Origin: Chrysopilus asiliformis
Lineage: Eukaryota > Arthropoda > Insecta > Diptera > Rhagionidae
Length of the DNA stretch: 64,000 bases
NCBI GenBank assembly: GCA_964034945.1
Contig: OZ035960.1
Coordinates: forward strand, 29,003,487 to 29,067,486
Reading direction: 5' to 3'
The notes beneath the pieces were generated by a model. The model saw only the letters and a program-made list of their open reading frames with translations. It had not been told where the DNA came from and searched no databases. How positions within the stretch are numbered: position 1 is the stretch's first letter; each line of letters starts with the position of its first letter. The position numbers and the translations under genes are program-made. Positions 45,735 through 56,468 of the stretch are shown here, piece by piece.

Positions 45735-47098
45735 GATGGGATTTTATAAAATTTTCTTTTTCTTATTTGCACAAATGTAAATACGTGTCTTTAATTTTCT
45801 TATCCAAAGTACCCTCGTTATCATTACGTGCCAAAATTAATGACGAAAAAGAAAATAAATAGTCGAGAAAAAAACATCTCTTCTGTGAAAACGTCAAGCA
45901 CCAGTGAGTGGATACTCTTTTACAAAAACTTAACGAAAAATTACCCTACTTGATTTTTAGGGTGCTTTTATTTGCTTTTCAGTTCTCTGATTTGTTGAAG
46001 AAATGCAAATTCTTGTTCGAAATTGTATTATGTAGTTTGAACTCAATTTACTTTGTTTATTATAAAATTCTTTAATAGAAAATCCACATTAAAATATATT
46101 TTTCAGAAAAATTCCCAACTAGAGTGCCTGTGCAGCAAAATTTTTTACATTTGAAAAAGATGCACGTTACCTAATTTACTTTGTTTGCAAGAAAAAAGCC
46201 CAGATTTTTAACGGTAACAAAAGTGAAATGCAGTTTGCCTTAAATTCCCTAAATTTTATACCTTTAATCATAAATAACTGTAAGTTTCCTTGACTAATGT
46301 AACACACATCTTTTCTCTTGCTTTTATATCTTTTGAATTTGCACTCTTTTTGCAGAAATGCCAACCAATTTAGAAATTTTAATTAAACCACTAACTCAAC
46401 TTGTCCATTCTTTTATGCCAGAGTGTCATTCGTGCAAACGCAATATTAGTTATGACAACTTTAGTATTCAACTTTTGTCATAAACTAATATTGCGTTTGT
46501 ACGAATGACAATCTGGTATAAAAGAATGGACAAGTTCATTCTTTTATGAGAGATTGACATTTTCTGACAGAAAAAATTACAAAAATTATGCCATTTACAC
46601 GGGAATTAACATAATGACAAGAAAAAAATGACAAATTTGTCATTCGTGTAAATGTAGCATCAGATGTAAATCTACTATTTAAATGAAACAGAGTTTTTGC
46701 AATATTCTTTATAACGTTCCATGTATTAAAAATGTTATGAAGCAAAAACTTTTTAGGATTCAATTTTACAAAATTATTCCGTTAATGATTTTAGTTGGAA
46801 AAACTTAAAACAGATACTCAAAGTTCAGTCTGAAGTTGTCATATAGAAAATTTGACAATTAAAGTTTTTGTTTAGAATTGGGTAATTTAGATCCCTATAA
46901 AATTCTATTTTCGTGGAAATTATTCAATAACTGTGGCCCTCCTCATGCACTGCTTGTCAATTTGACGTTTTAACAACTTTCAAAAAAATTAAAAAAATCA
47001 AAACACCTAAAAATTTGTCTTATTTTAGGTTTATTGTTATTAATCGAGTTAATTTAATATTCTCCTGAGGAAAGAAATTATCAATATTTGCAGGGAAT
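45735..47098. other. Divergent promoter region of EDEM3 and ClpP
   Basis: 1.36 kb separates the two start codons, so promoters for both genes should lie here. I see no clear TATA box or motif that I can assign. The middle is occupied by a long hairpin (46398-46536) and a weaker palindromic stretch (46590-46670, TGACAAATTTGTCA core). Confidence 0.5.
46398..46536. repeat. Long hairpin 3 (foldback element)
   Basis: Arms of about 60 bp, AACTTGTCCATTCTTTTATG.. against its inverted partner, with four or so mismatches and one indel. The loop is ACTTTAGTATTCAACTTTT. It sits between the EDEM3 and ClpP starts. Confidence 0.85.
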
Positions 47099-48347
47099 AT
47101 GTTTAAGTCTATAAATATGCTCAGAAATTGTGGAGTACGTGTAAAAGGCATTTTTAATATTTGTAATGTTTATCTTTTATATTTTATACACAATTTGCCG
47201 TTCAAAATTATTTTGAGTTAGATATTTTCGAAAAAAATGTGATGTTTTCATAGGGTGCTTGAGACGAATCTAGAGAAATAATAAAACTATAACTTTGCTA
47301 AGGATTTTAAATTGAGTGCCTTTAGGCACTTTGCCTTTTGGTTTCGTTTTGTAATAATGGGGTTATAAAAAATATGTTCTATTCTTTAATAAAGCCAAAA
47401 TTTTGTAATAATAGATTGCAAAGAGTATCCCCTATATGCGTCAGTTTAATTTTCTATTGATATTAACATAAAGCTGTTAGATTCTTTCCAGAGGAACTTC
47501 TGCACTTCGAAAAAATATTCATAATTCGCAAAATATGAGCTTTGGACTGGTCCCAATCGTTGTAGAACAAACTGGACGAGGGGAACGTGCGTACGATATT
47601 TTCTCAAGATTGCTCAAAGAACGAATTATTTGCGTAATGGGGCCAATTCATGATGATATTAGCTCCTTGGTTGTTGCACAATTACTTTTTCTCCAAGTAA
47701 TATTTTATTTTAATTAAAATACTTGTTGATATATTTTTGTTTTTATAAAAACTACAGTCTGAAAACGGAACAAAACCAATTCACATGTACATTAATTCTC
47801 CTGGAGGAAGCGTCACTGCCGGCCTTGCAATCTACGACACAATGCAATATGTAAAGCCACCCATTGCTACATGGTATGAATTTTCATAAATTATTATTAT
47901 TTTATTAATTTTGGTTTTATATAATTTTTGTAGGTGTGTTGGTCAAGCCTGTTCAATGGGATCCTTACTTCTGGCTGCTGGCCAACATGGAATGCGGTAC
48001 TCACTGCCAAATTCTAGGATCATGATTCATCAACCATCGGGAGGAGCTCAGGTAAAAACTGTCATTAAAAATGCAAAACTTTTATGTTATAAATACATTT
48101 TCGATAAAACTTCATTCAGGGTCAAGCAACAGATATTCAAATTCAAGCCGAAGAAATTATAAAATTAAAAAATCAGTTAACAGAAATTTATGCTAAGCAT
48201 ACAAAACAAGACTACAGCACTCTATTAGGAAAAATGGAAAGAGATAATTTCATGAGTCCAGAAGAAGCGAAGTCGTTAGGATTAATCGATAGTGTTTTAG
48301 AGCATCCTCCAAAGGCATCAGAAGGAGATAAAACAAGCCCCAGTTGA
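47099..48347 (+). CDS. ClpP: Mitochondrial ATP-dependent protease proteolytic subunit ClpP
   Basis: 234 residues from exons 47099-47138, 47494-47696, 47758-47873, 47934-48051 and 48120-48347; total divisible by three. Serine peptidase that forms a tetradecamer in the mitochondrial matrix and works with ClpX. The N-terminal 27 residues ([20 protein letters not shown]..) are basic and lack acids, as a transit peptide would. Conserved core: [56 protein letters not shown] and [20 protein letters not shown] (nucleophile Ser). [16 protein letters not shown] supplies the catalytic His and LIDSVLE the Asp region. Exon 1 is short, and its acceptor choice (AGAG|GA at 47493/47494) is set by phase. The long C-terminal tail of mammalian ClpP is absent. 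Confidence 0.95.
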
Positions 48348-48634
48348 TCGCAATTAAAAGATTTGTGATAGCGGAAATCATTTTTCAATTAAATTTTTTT
48401 GTTGAAAAATATGGTTTTTATTTATTTTTCACTTTCGTTTTTCCCTCAAAAAGAAAGGCCCCGATGTTAAAATTGTTTAGCAATTTTTCCTTTCTAGTTA
48501 TTGACTTTTTACACCTTGTTTCTAATTGCTGTTTATAAAAAACCGTCAACAGAAAGGGAATCATTAATATGCCTTGCAAAATGATTATTTTCTCTTATAT
48601 TTAACGCTTAACCGCCTCCCCGTTTTTGTACAGT

Positions 48635-48841
48635 TTAGGAATTCATTTATTCCGCGAACGACAAGATTTTGGAATGATTTACCATCCGAATGATTTACCA
48701 TCCCCCCGGACTATAACCTGCAGAAGTTCAAGGAGAACATAAACCGACATCTCCTTTGGTCCTTCCGACCATCCTGAGCTGTGCTTCGTCATTAAAGGGT
48801 CTTCCCCTAAGCTCTGGCTGAAACTATAAAAAAAAAAGAAT
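48635..48841 (+). mobile_element. 5'-truncated LINE (non-LTR retrotransposon) tail
   Basis: One frame reads FRNSFIPRTTRFWNDLPSE, stop, FTIPPDYNLQKFKENINRHL, then a stop. This is the familiar end of the reverse-transcriptase ORF of non-LTR elements (RT..WN.LP..; ..NLQ.FK..INRHLL). About 60 bases later there is an A-rich tail (48831-48841 and AATAAA). One in-frame stop shows decay. It lies just downstream of ClpP on the same strand. Confidence 0.7.
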
Positions 48842-49640
48842 AAAAATATTTATGAGAGATTCACAGTATGTTCTATACATTTAAAAAGTTTCATGAAAAG
48901 TTCTGTTGTTACTTATATTTAGTTATCTAATCTTTAGTTTTTCCGTAATTACAAACCATGAACAAATTACATTTATACGGTTTAGTTTGTTACAACCCAT
49001 AACTGCAAAGGTAGTGAAAACATTAAAAATCGCTGAAATTTTACTGGTGGCGTCCCAGTAATATATGGAGAGCATTATACCCTGTGCCATGACTAAATTA
49101 GCTACCACTGTATAGATTTTCTGCAATTAAAAATAATTTGAATTTAAAATTTACTGTAGCATTGCTAATATTTTGAAACGGAATATTTTTTTGAAACAAG
49201 TTACTTTTTACGGCAATCAATTTTTTTTTCAATTGATGAACTGTCATCTTTTGTGAATCATTTGGCAATTTGGACATATTAAAGATTTATGATAAAAGCC
49301 ATAATCAAATCCAAAAAAAAAACGAATAAACCTTTTGCCAATACCAAATGCCTTGAGTTTTGCATTCCCAATCCACCACGTTGTTCTTTGAAAAAAAGAA
49401 AAAAAGAACAAAAAAAAAAACAAAAGGACTTTTCGAACAGGTTATGTAAAGAAATTCATAAAATGCAATTCTCATCAAAACTTCTAATTTTATTAATATC
49501 TCGAAAACGACTACTTTTTCGGAAAAACTCTGATACAAAAGTTGTCTATTTTCTTGAGTGCTATGGAATGACTATCTCAGAAATTTAGTTTTTCTTTTAA
49601 AAAAATCGCAATTTTGGATTTTAACTCAAACCCATTTTTT
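48842..49640. other. AT-rich stretch without a recognised gene
   Basis: No open frame with a domain. Poly-A/poly-T tracts (49384-49432) and repeat-like words. Nothing further supported. Confidence 0.4.
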
Positions 49641-50368
49641 TAATGACAAATTCGAATCGCAAATTTAGATCTCACTCTACTTCTAAGCAAAGCAACTTTG
49701 CTTTTTTCAAAATTTCCAATTTCGTTGCACCGTTGCACCGCAGTAGAATTTCATTTTTATTTCATTTATTTAATAAAAAACATAACAAAAGCTATAATTG
49801 CCAATCTGGCAATTATTGAAAACCCGTATGGTGATTTAAGTGAACAGCGAACAGTTGTATCAAAATTCCACTTTGAAGTCAAATTTTCCAATAAGATTTT
49901 TTAAAATTTATTCCAATCGGATTTTGATGTATGGAAGTTTTATGTAGAATCATATCCTAAATAACTTTTGTTCTTGGACTTTTTTGATAAGATGCACCGT
50001 TTTTGAGATATTCACAAAAAACGATTTCATTCGTATGGGGGGTACCCCCCTAATGGTCCATTTTTGCCCATTAACAAACTTAGCCTCGCATTTTACGAAA
50101 AACGGATCTTTGCAAACTTTCAAGCCTCTAGCTCAATCCGTGCTCCCGCAATCCGCGCCACAGACAGACGGACAGACAGACAGACGGACGGACATGCAGA
50201 AATTAAATATTTTTATCATTCTAAACACACTGGTGTAATTCATTTTTTTTGTGCGATGACGGGATCTTGGCGTTACAAACGGTAAGGCAAAGTTAATAGG
50301 GGAAGCCGGGATATGTATTAACAAAACTTGGAAATTGGGTCATATTTTTTTTAACAAGTAATATTTTT

Positions 50369-50955
50369 ATACCCGTATGGTGAAACCAAAGGGTATATTA
50401 ACTTTGCCTTACCGTTTGTAACGCCAAGATCCCGTCATCACACACAAAAATGAATTACACCAGTGTGTTTAGAATGATAAAAATAATTAATTTCTGCATG
50501 TCCGTCCGTCTGTCCGTCTGTCTGTCTGTCCGTCTGTCTGTCTGTCCGTCTGTCTGTCTGTCTGTGGCGCGGATTGCGGGCGCACGGATTGAGCTAGAGA
50601 CTTGAAATTTTGCGTGGATCCGTTTTTCGTAAAATTCGAGGCTAAGTTCGTTAATGGGCAAAAATGGACCATTAGGGGGGGTACCCCCCATACGAACGAA
50701 AACGTTTTTTGCGAATATCTCAAAAACGGTGCATCTTATTAAAAAAGTGCAAGAACAAAAGTTATTTAGGATATGATTCTACATAAAACTCCCATACATC
50801 AAAATCCGATTGGAATAAATTTTAAAAAATCTTATTGGAAAGTTTGACTTCAAAGTGGAATTTTGGTGTAACTGTTCGAATTTTGATAAGAATATCACCA
50901 TACGGGTCTCCAATGATTGCCATATTGGCAATTATAGCTTTTGTTATGTTTTTTA
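50369..50955 (-). repeat. (GTCY)n repeat, reverse copy
   Basis: Complete reverse copy from TATACCCGTATGGTGAAACC to ..TTTTGTTATGTTTTTT. GTCC/GTCT run at 50500-50563. With the forward copy at 52547-52777 it flanks the segment holding the Harbinger element, as two arms of an inverted repeat. Confidence 0.8.
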
Positions 50956-51005
50956 ATGACAAATTCGAATTCGAATCGCAAATTTAGATCTCACTCTACT
51001 TCTAA

Positions 51006-52457
51006 AGCGGCGTCCAAACGCGCGGTTTTTTGCTCCGTTTTACCCGCGCAAACCGAGTCTGCGCAGGCTTGTCATAGCGTCTGGACGATACACAGTTAGT
51101 TCGAGCGGATCAAAAGTACGGCCTGTGCGAGTTCAGGTTGTGTCTGAAAATAATTGTGGCACGCGGAGGCAAATCGTAGCATGTGGACGAAAATTCAGTC
51201 AGTTTTTGTGTCAGTTTTTGTTTTTCAAATTATTGTTGCTACCTTTAAATATTTATCCCGTAAAACTTCGTATATTACTTCGCATGTTTCAGGGATAATC
51301 ACACTTAAAGATTGTTTGGAAACAGCTGTACTAAATTTTAAGTCCTCGTAGCTGCGCCCCGTTGCCAGGAACCTTAAACTAGCGGTGAGCCGTTCATGGA
51401 GTGTGATAGCTTTCCTCATGCATGTGACTTTCCTTTCTATTTTTGGCGACACCAGCGATAATAGTCAGTTGTACGTTCCTATATCCATACGCAAATAATT
51501 TTGCCAATCATTTTCTTCTTGTAGGAATTCTTGAAATAAGTTCACATGCGAATATATGTTTCTTTTATTTGCACCACTTACTTCGCCGACACTTCTTTTT
51601 TTTTCCTTTTTTTACAAAGAATACAAACACTTAAACTGAAAAGTAAAAAGTCTTGCTCGCCTAATCTATTCATTATAGAAAATGAATAAACACAATCAGC
51701 CTTATTAATAAAAAATCCCTAACACGGAGATAACTCATGTGCTAACTAACTCCGAGATAGCAAACTTATACATTAGTTAACTATTCTTATTAATAAAAAT
51801 TTTTCCTCCATATAATAGCTAACTCGTATTTTATTTAAAAGTTTAGCTTAAATACGGCAACCCTTGTGCCGAATTGTACCAAAAATTACGAAAATCTTTT
51901 ACATTTGGCTCATATTTGGGTTTTTTAAATCCGTTTCCTTGGAGACGATATTTAAATCGGAGTGAAATTAATGTGTTTATTTTAATTGTGACTGCAAAGT
52001 AATTAAAAATGGAAAATTTAAAAATTGAACGAAAATAATCAGAAAATTGGCGTTCAAGTGATAAGGTAATATAATATAACAACATAAATTGCATTTTTAT
52101 AATGGATCATTGCTTTTTCCGGTCTTTTTTGCAAGAATTATGCGCCATCAAGAGTTATCAACTCCTTAACTCGAGGAAATCGGTATGTTAGCTAACACAG
52201 AGTTAACTAATGTCAGTTAACTCTAAAAAAATTTTATTAATAAGAATTTCGAGTTATCCACTGCGTAAACCATTGATAAAAATTAACTAACGTTTATTAA
52301 TAAGGCTGAATGTGTTTATGCACGAAGTTTCAAACAAAACTGCGATAAAATATAAAAAAAACGGAACCGTGTGGACGCGAAGGTTACTCCGTTTTTTTTA
52401 CATAGATAACTGTGCAAAATAAGTCGTAGCAAAAAAACCGCGCGTTTGGACGCCGCT
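51006..52457. mobile_element. PIF/Harbinger element, internally deleted
   Basis: Inverted ends AGCGGCGTCCAAACGCGCGG and its complement, pairing on through GTTTTTTGCT. The target duplication TAA is at 51003-51005 and 52458-52460. The empty site TTCTAAGCAAAG survives in the related sequence at 49680-49695. The element keeps only part of the transposase. Confidence 0.88.
51225..51452 (-). pseudogene. Harbinger transposase N-terminal fragment
   Basis: 75 open codons: ERLTASLRFLATGRSYEDL, then VSKQSLSVIIPETCEVIYEV. This is the helix-turn-helix part that precedes the DDE core in PIF/Harbinger nucleases. The DDE core is missing, so it is inactive. Confidence 0.8.
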
Positions 52458-52546
52458 TAAGCAAAGCAACTTTGCTTTTTTCAAAATTTCCAATTTCGTT
52501 GCACCGTTGCACCGCAGTAGAATTTCATTTTTATTTCATTTATTTA

Positions 52547-52777
52547 ATAAAAAACATAACAAAAGCTATAATTGCCAATCTGGCAATTATTGAAAACCCG
52601 TATGGTGATTTAAGTGAACAGCGAACAGTTGTATCAAAATTCCACTTTGAAGTCTAATTTTCCAATAAGATTTTTTAAAATTTGTTCCAATCGGATTTTG
52701 ATGTATGGGAGTTTTATGTAGAATCATATCCTAAATAACTTTTGTTCTTGGACTTTTTTGATAAGATGCACCGTTTT
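52547..52777 (+). repeat. (GTCY)n repeat, forward copy truncated before the microsatellite
   Basis: Nearly identical to 49775-50005, then stops at GATGCACCGTTTTCG. Its upstream 100 bp (from GCAAAGCAACTTTGC) duplicates 49683-49775. Confidence 0.8.
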
Positions 52778-53749
52778 CGTCAGGTATCATAAGAAATAAA
52801 AAATGTTTCAAACAGATAGTCACTATATGAAAAAAATCATTTTTATGAAAAAATGTCATCTGTTAAAACTAACCCCGGTCACGGGGCTAGTTTTAACAAC
52901 GATGGGGTAAGTATTAACATAAGTTTTAACATGGAAATAATTAAAATAAAAGATTTTTTTTTCACAAAAATTATAAAATAAACAAATTATATATCCTTTT
53001 AAATTCAAATATATTAATTATCACAAAAACTAATAAAATGAACCAAATAAATATCCTTTTCAAGGAACATAAATCGACAAAAAAAATTAAGTCGTTTTAA
53101 AAAACAAAAACAATTATTATTATCTAAAAAAAGGTCTCAGGGAAGCTTTTTTGTACATAATTTGTATCTATAAAAACATAGTATGAGAATTCTTACTCTA
53201 TGTCTATGACATTATATTGTTAATTCTTGCCCCATGGGTTTGTTAATTTTAGCCCCGACGCTACTTTTTTTAAATTATTAACCACACACAAAAATATAGT
53301 TAAGGATTGTAATAAAACCAAAGGATATTATTAATTATAGCTTCATTAACTTTAATTATCGGCAAAGTTATATTCAATAATATACAAAACTAAGACAGAA
53401 ATCAAAATATTCCAAACCATAAAAAGTTCGTTTACCAGCTAAATTTCGGTCTTTGTGCTAAACATTCACTGGCAATTAACTGTTTATGACTGATGAGGCA
53501 CGATATGATTGACCTTATCGAATGATGGACAAAAACCAAATTTCGAGATTCTGGCTCGTATATTTCGGCGGGAATAGGCTTGTTAATACTTACCCCTGTT
53601 AATTCTAGCCCCGGGTTCCCCTATACCCTTTGGTTTCACCATACGGGTATAAAAAAAGCCATTCGAATACACCATTAAAGTTTTGGTCCTATCTCTCATT
53701 GTTTCCAACGGTGCACCTTTGATTCACCCTGTATATCCTTGCCTTTGAG

Positions 53750-54140
53750 ATATCCTAACGGACTTTTCGACTGCAGTATCGTATTCAGCGACCCTAAAAA
53801 TCCCAAGATGAGATTTTTTCCGGAAAATTTGAGGAAAAGGCTGACCGCGGTATCCTAACGGGACATTCCGTTATCCTTACAGACTTCTTAACATCACAAT
53901 CGGATTCAGCAAAAAACTACCAGGTGAGATTTTTTTCAGGAAAATTTAAGAAAAAGGATGGCCATCTTATACTAACAGGACCTTCCGTTATCTTTACATG
54001 GACAGAGTAGTGAAAATTTTGTATTGTCCTCGAAGTTACGTATGCGTGCAAAATTCAAGTCAATTGGATGAGTAGAAGTGGGTCAAAATTAGATTACAAG
54101 ATTTTACCCAGGCAGACAGTTCAACAAACAGATACGAAGG
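53750..54140. repeat. Dispersed degenerate repeat (family 3)
   Basis: Tandem-like units with ATCCTAACGGACTTTTC, TTCCGTTATCCTTACAGACT and GAGATTTTTTCCGG words, as at 28610-28890. No coding capacity. Confidence 0.5.
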
Positions 54141-54289
54141 CAAGCTAATTAAAAGCTTCAAAAGCTAACATTAACTATTTTGTGTTTAACCATTGAATCA
54201 TTTCTGATTCATGGTTTTTACTTGAATTCTATGGAATTTCTGGGCTTATAGATTTCTCGTGATGCGGGAACAGACAAATTATTTAACTA

Positions 54290-54771
54290 ACACAGGGACT
54301 GCATTAGCTTTTATTTCTGGTATACCAGCAAAATTGCTCGCTAAAAAGCCTGTGTGGACCAATCTGGTTTACCAGTTTTTCTGGTAAGACAGTGCTGGTA
54401 TACCATTTTCGTAGACAGCGCTGGTATACCAGATTTTGACACGCAACCAAATTAAAATGGTGGACACTAAATTTTCGAGAAAAGATATATGGGAGCTTAT
54501 CATTATTTTACGAGAAAAGGAATTTTGAATGGAATGCACATTCTAGATATTACAGGAGAGTCGATTTGAGAGGGCAAAGGGTAGATTAGTTCTTTTCCAG
54601 ACGTTTTAAAGCCAATATTTTGGCAATCATAATTTGTTGTTTCTTGCTCACTGACATTTCGCCTATTGAACTGTTTTATCATAATTTGCCCACCAAACAA
54701 ATTTGACAGATTGCGACTAAAAGGCTTACCAGCTGGTATACCAGAAATAAAAGTTAGTGTAGCCCCTGTGT
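54290..54771. mobile_element. MITE rich in CTGGTATACCAG palindromes
   Basis: 482 bp; the ends are inverted partners over about 40 bp (ACACAGGGACTGCATTAGCT.. and the complement of ..CCCCTGTGT). Five or more CTGGTATACCAG-type palindromes lie inside. A 23-codon start (MVDTKFSRKDIWELIIILRE, + strand at 54459) may be a transposase-like remnant, but I cannot assign it. Target duplication not clear. Confidence 0.65.
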
Positions 54772-56462
54772 AAAGCCGGGTTTAATCATAACTGGCCTAG
54801 ATTGGTGTAAAAACAACATATAAGATCGATCGTCAAAATGTATAGACAAAAAGAGGGCATTCATTCTGAAAGTTTTATGTTTTTATCTTTCTTTCATTCG
54901 AATTTATCAAATTTTTGATTCAATTGGATTTTGATGTATAAAAAAGTGATGTAGAATCACATTCTAAATAGTTTTCCCTAACAATGTTTGTTTAAATGAA
55001 CAATTTTAGAGAAAATCGCAAAAAACTTTTTCTATTTTTATGGGGAAGAAGAGAATGAGTGGCTTCATTTTTCTCGTATTTGGACGGGGTTTAACTTGGG
55101 TTAAAAAACCGGATCTGTCATAAATTTTATTTAAAAATTTACATTACGATGTATACTCATATTAAAGCTCCTTTTATAAGAAAACCACTTTTTAAGAAAT
55201 GTTTGGTATTTTCTTGGAGAAAATTTATAATTTGTATAAAAAACTATCAACTATTATACATCGTATATGTATCAAAAAAAATTAATCAAATTATCCTCAG
55301 AACAATTTATCGATTATAATGTAATACTGAGATATTTTTCATGTCAATTTAATTAATTTTGTGTGTGTGAGGAATTGTGAAAAAAATATTTAATGCATGA
55401 GGAATTGTGAAAAAATATTGGCACGCTTATAAATTGTGGGATCTTTCATCATTTTTAAAGTGCTTACAATTTGTCTTCGACCTGAATACCAACGTAACAT
55501 AATTAAAATGAAAGGATCATATTTTACTTGGACCCTTAAGTCGAATTCGCTTAATATTAATGTCGTTTTGAGTTGACAATCACTAGGGATGCTATAAGAT
55601 AAGGGATATCATCGTATCCCCCCGTCGATTTAAAATATCAGGAAACGGTAAAAATAATCGGCTTTCTTAAACGACATCATCTTCTGCCCATCATCGTAAT
55701 GATCGTAATCATCATTAATAATTACAATGATCGTGTCGAATGTAGTCGTCCGTGGTCCCGTAGATTTTAAAGGCATTAACTAAATACATGAAACGAAACC
55801 AAAGGAATGATCAAAAAGGAAATCTGCATCGACAGCGAAGCTTAACTGTGATCCAACTGTCGTCCTTCATTCTTTGTCTTATTTTTACAAAATGATTAGA
55901 CCATAAGGTATAAGATGTAGAAGTTTCAAGCCGAAGTGATATGAGAATCCCTTCTGATATTGCAGCATCACAACGGTCTAACCGACCACTGTGAGGTTGG
56001 TTTGGTGTCCTGTGGTGGTAGTTGGTCGGTAGGTAGCCGCTTGAGGCCATAATTCGATGATTTTCATCTTTATTCAAAATGTTATCATATTTTTTTATGT
56101 GTTTTTTATACCATCTTATGGCCTGAGATTATGCAAATTCATTTGGATTTCTTTGTTTTTTTTTCTCCCTACATAAAATAAAATTACAACTATACGGAAC
56201 TCATGGAAGTTTTTCGCTCTTTGATGTGATGTGATTATGCCTCATGTATATAAATTGTGTTAAAAAAGACCATAGGGTAATTACTTTGAATTATACAATG
56301 GCGTTGTCTTTTAATTTTTTATTATTGTTATTATATTTCCCTTATCCCCTCCTACAATTGTTGTAAATGCCATCCATATGATATTAATTATGAAACATCA
56401 TATTGTGGTGGATATATGTATGTACATATTTTAACTATTCTTTTACATTCGTTCACATTTTT
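54772..56462. other. Stretch without a recognised gene
   Basis: AT-rich; a slightly richer part at 55560-56080 has an 88-codon minus-strand frame (55811-56077) with no domain I recognise and no clear splice sites. No RNA gene seen. Confidence 0.4.
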
Positions 56463-56468
56463 TATTTT

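Larger units (their letters stand above)
50299..53621. mobile_element. GGGGAA..CCGGG element (TA duplication), itself carrying nested elements
   Basis: 3323 bp between TA duplicates (50297-50298 and 53622-53623). Ends GGGGAAGCCGGG at left and CCCGGGTTCCCC at right are inverted partners, followed on both sides by a GTTAA..CCCC motif. Only 50299-50368 and about 52778-53621 belong to the element itself; the middle is other repeats. No transposase is recognised in the remaining 0.9 kb. TA duplication suggests the Tc1/mariner superfamily. Confidence 0.7.
49775..53650 (+). repeat. (GTCY)n repeat, forward copy, split by a 3.3-kb insertion
   Basis: The copy runs 49775-50298, then resumes at 53622-53650 with TATACCCTTTGGTTTCACCA. 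The junction 'AGTTAATA' + 'TATACCC' is seen uninterrupted in the copy at 39191-41082 (AGTTAATATACCC), which proves the insertion at a TA. Confidence 0.85.

Noticed and set aside
55811..56077. 88-codon minus-strand frame
   Set aside because: No domain recognised, no signal peptide or splice partners; left unannotated.
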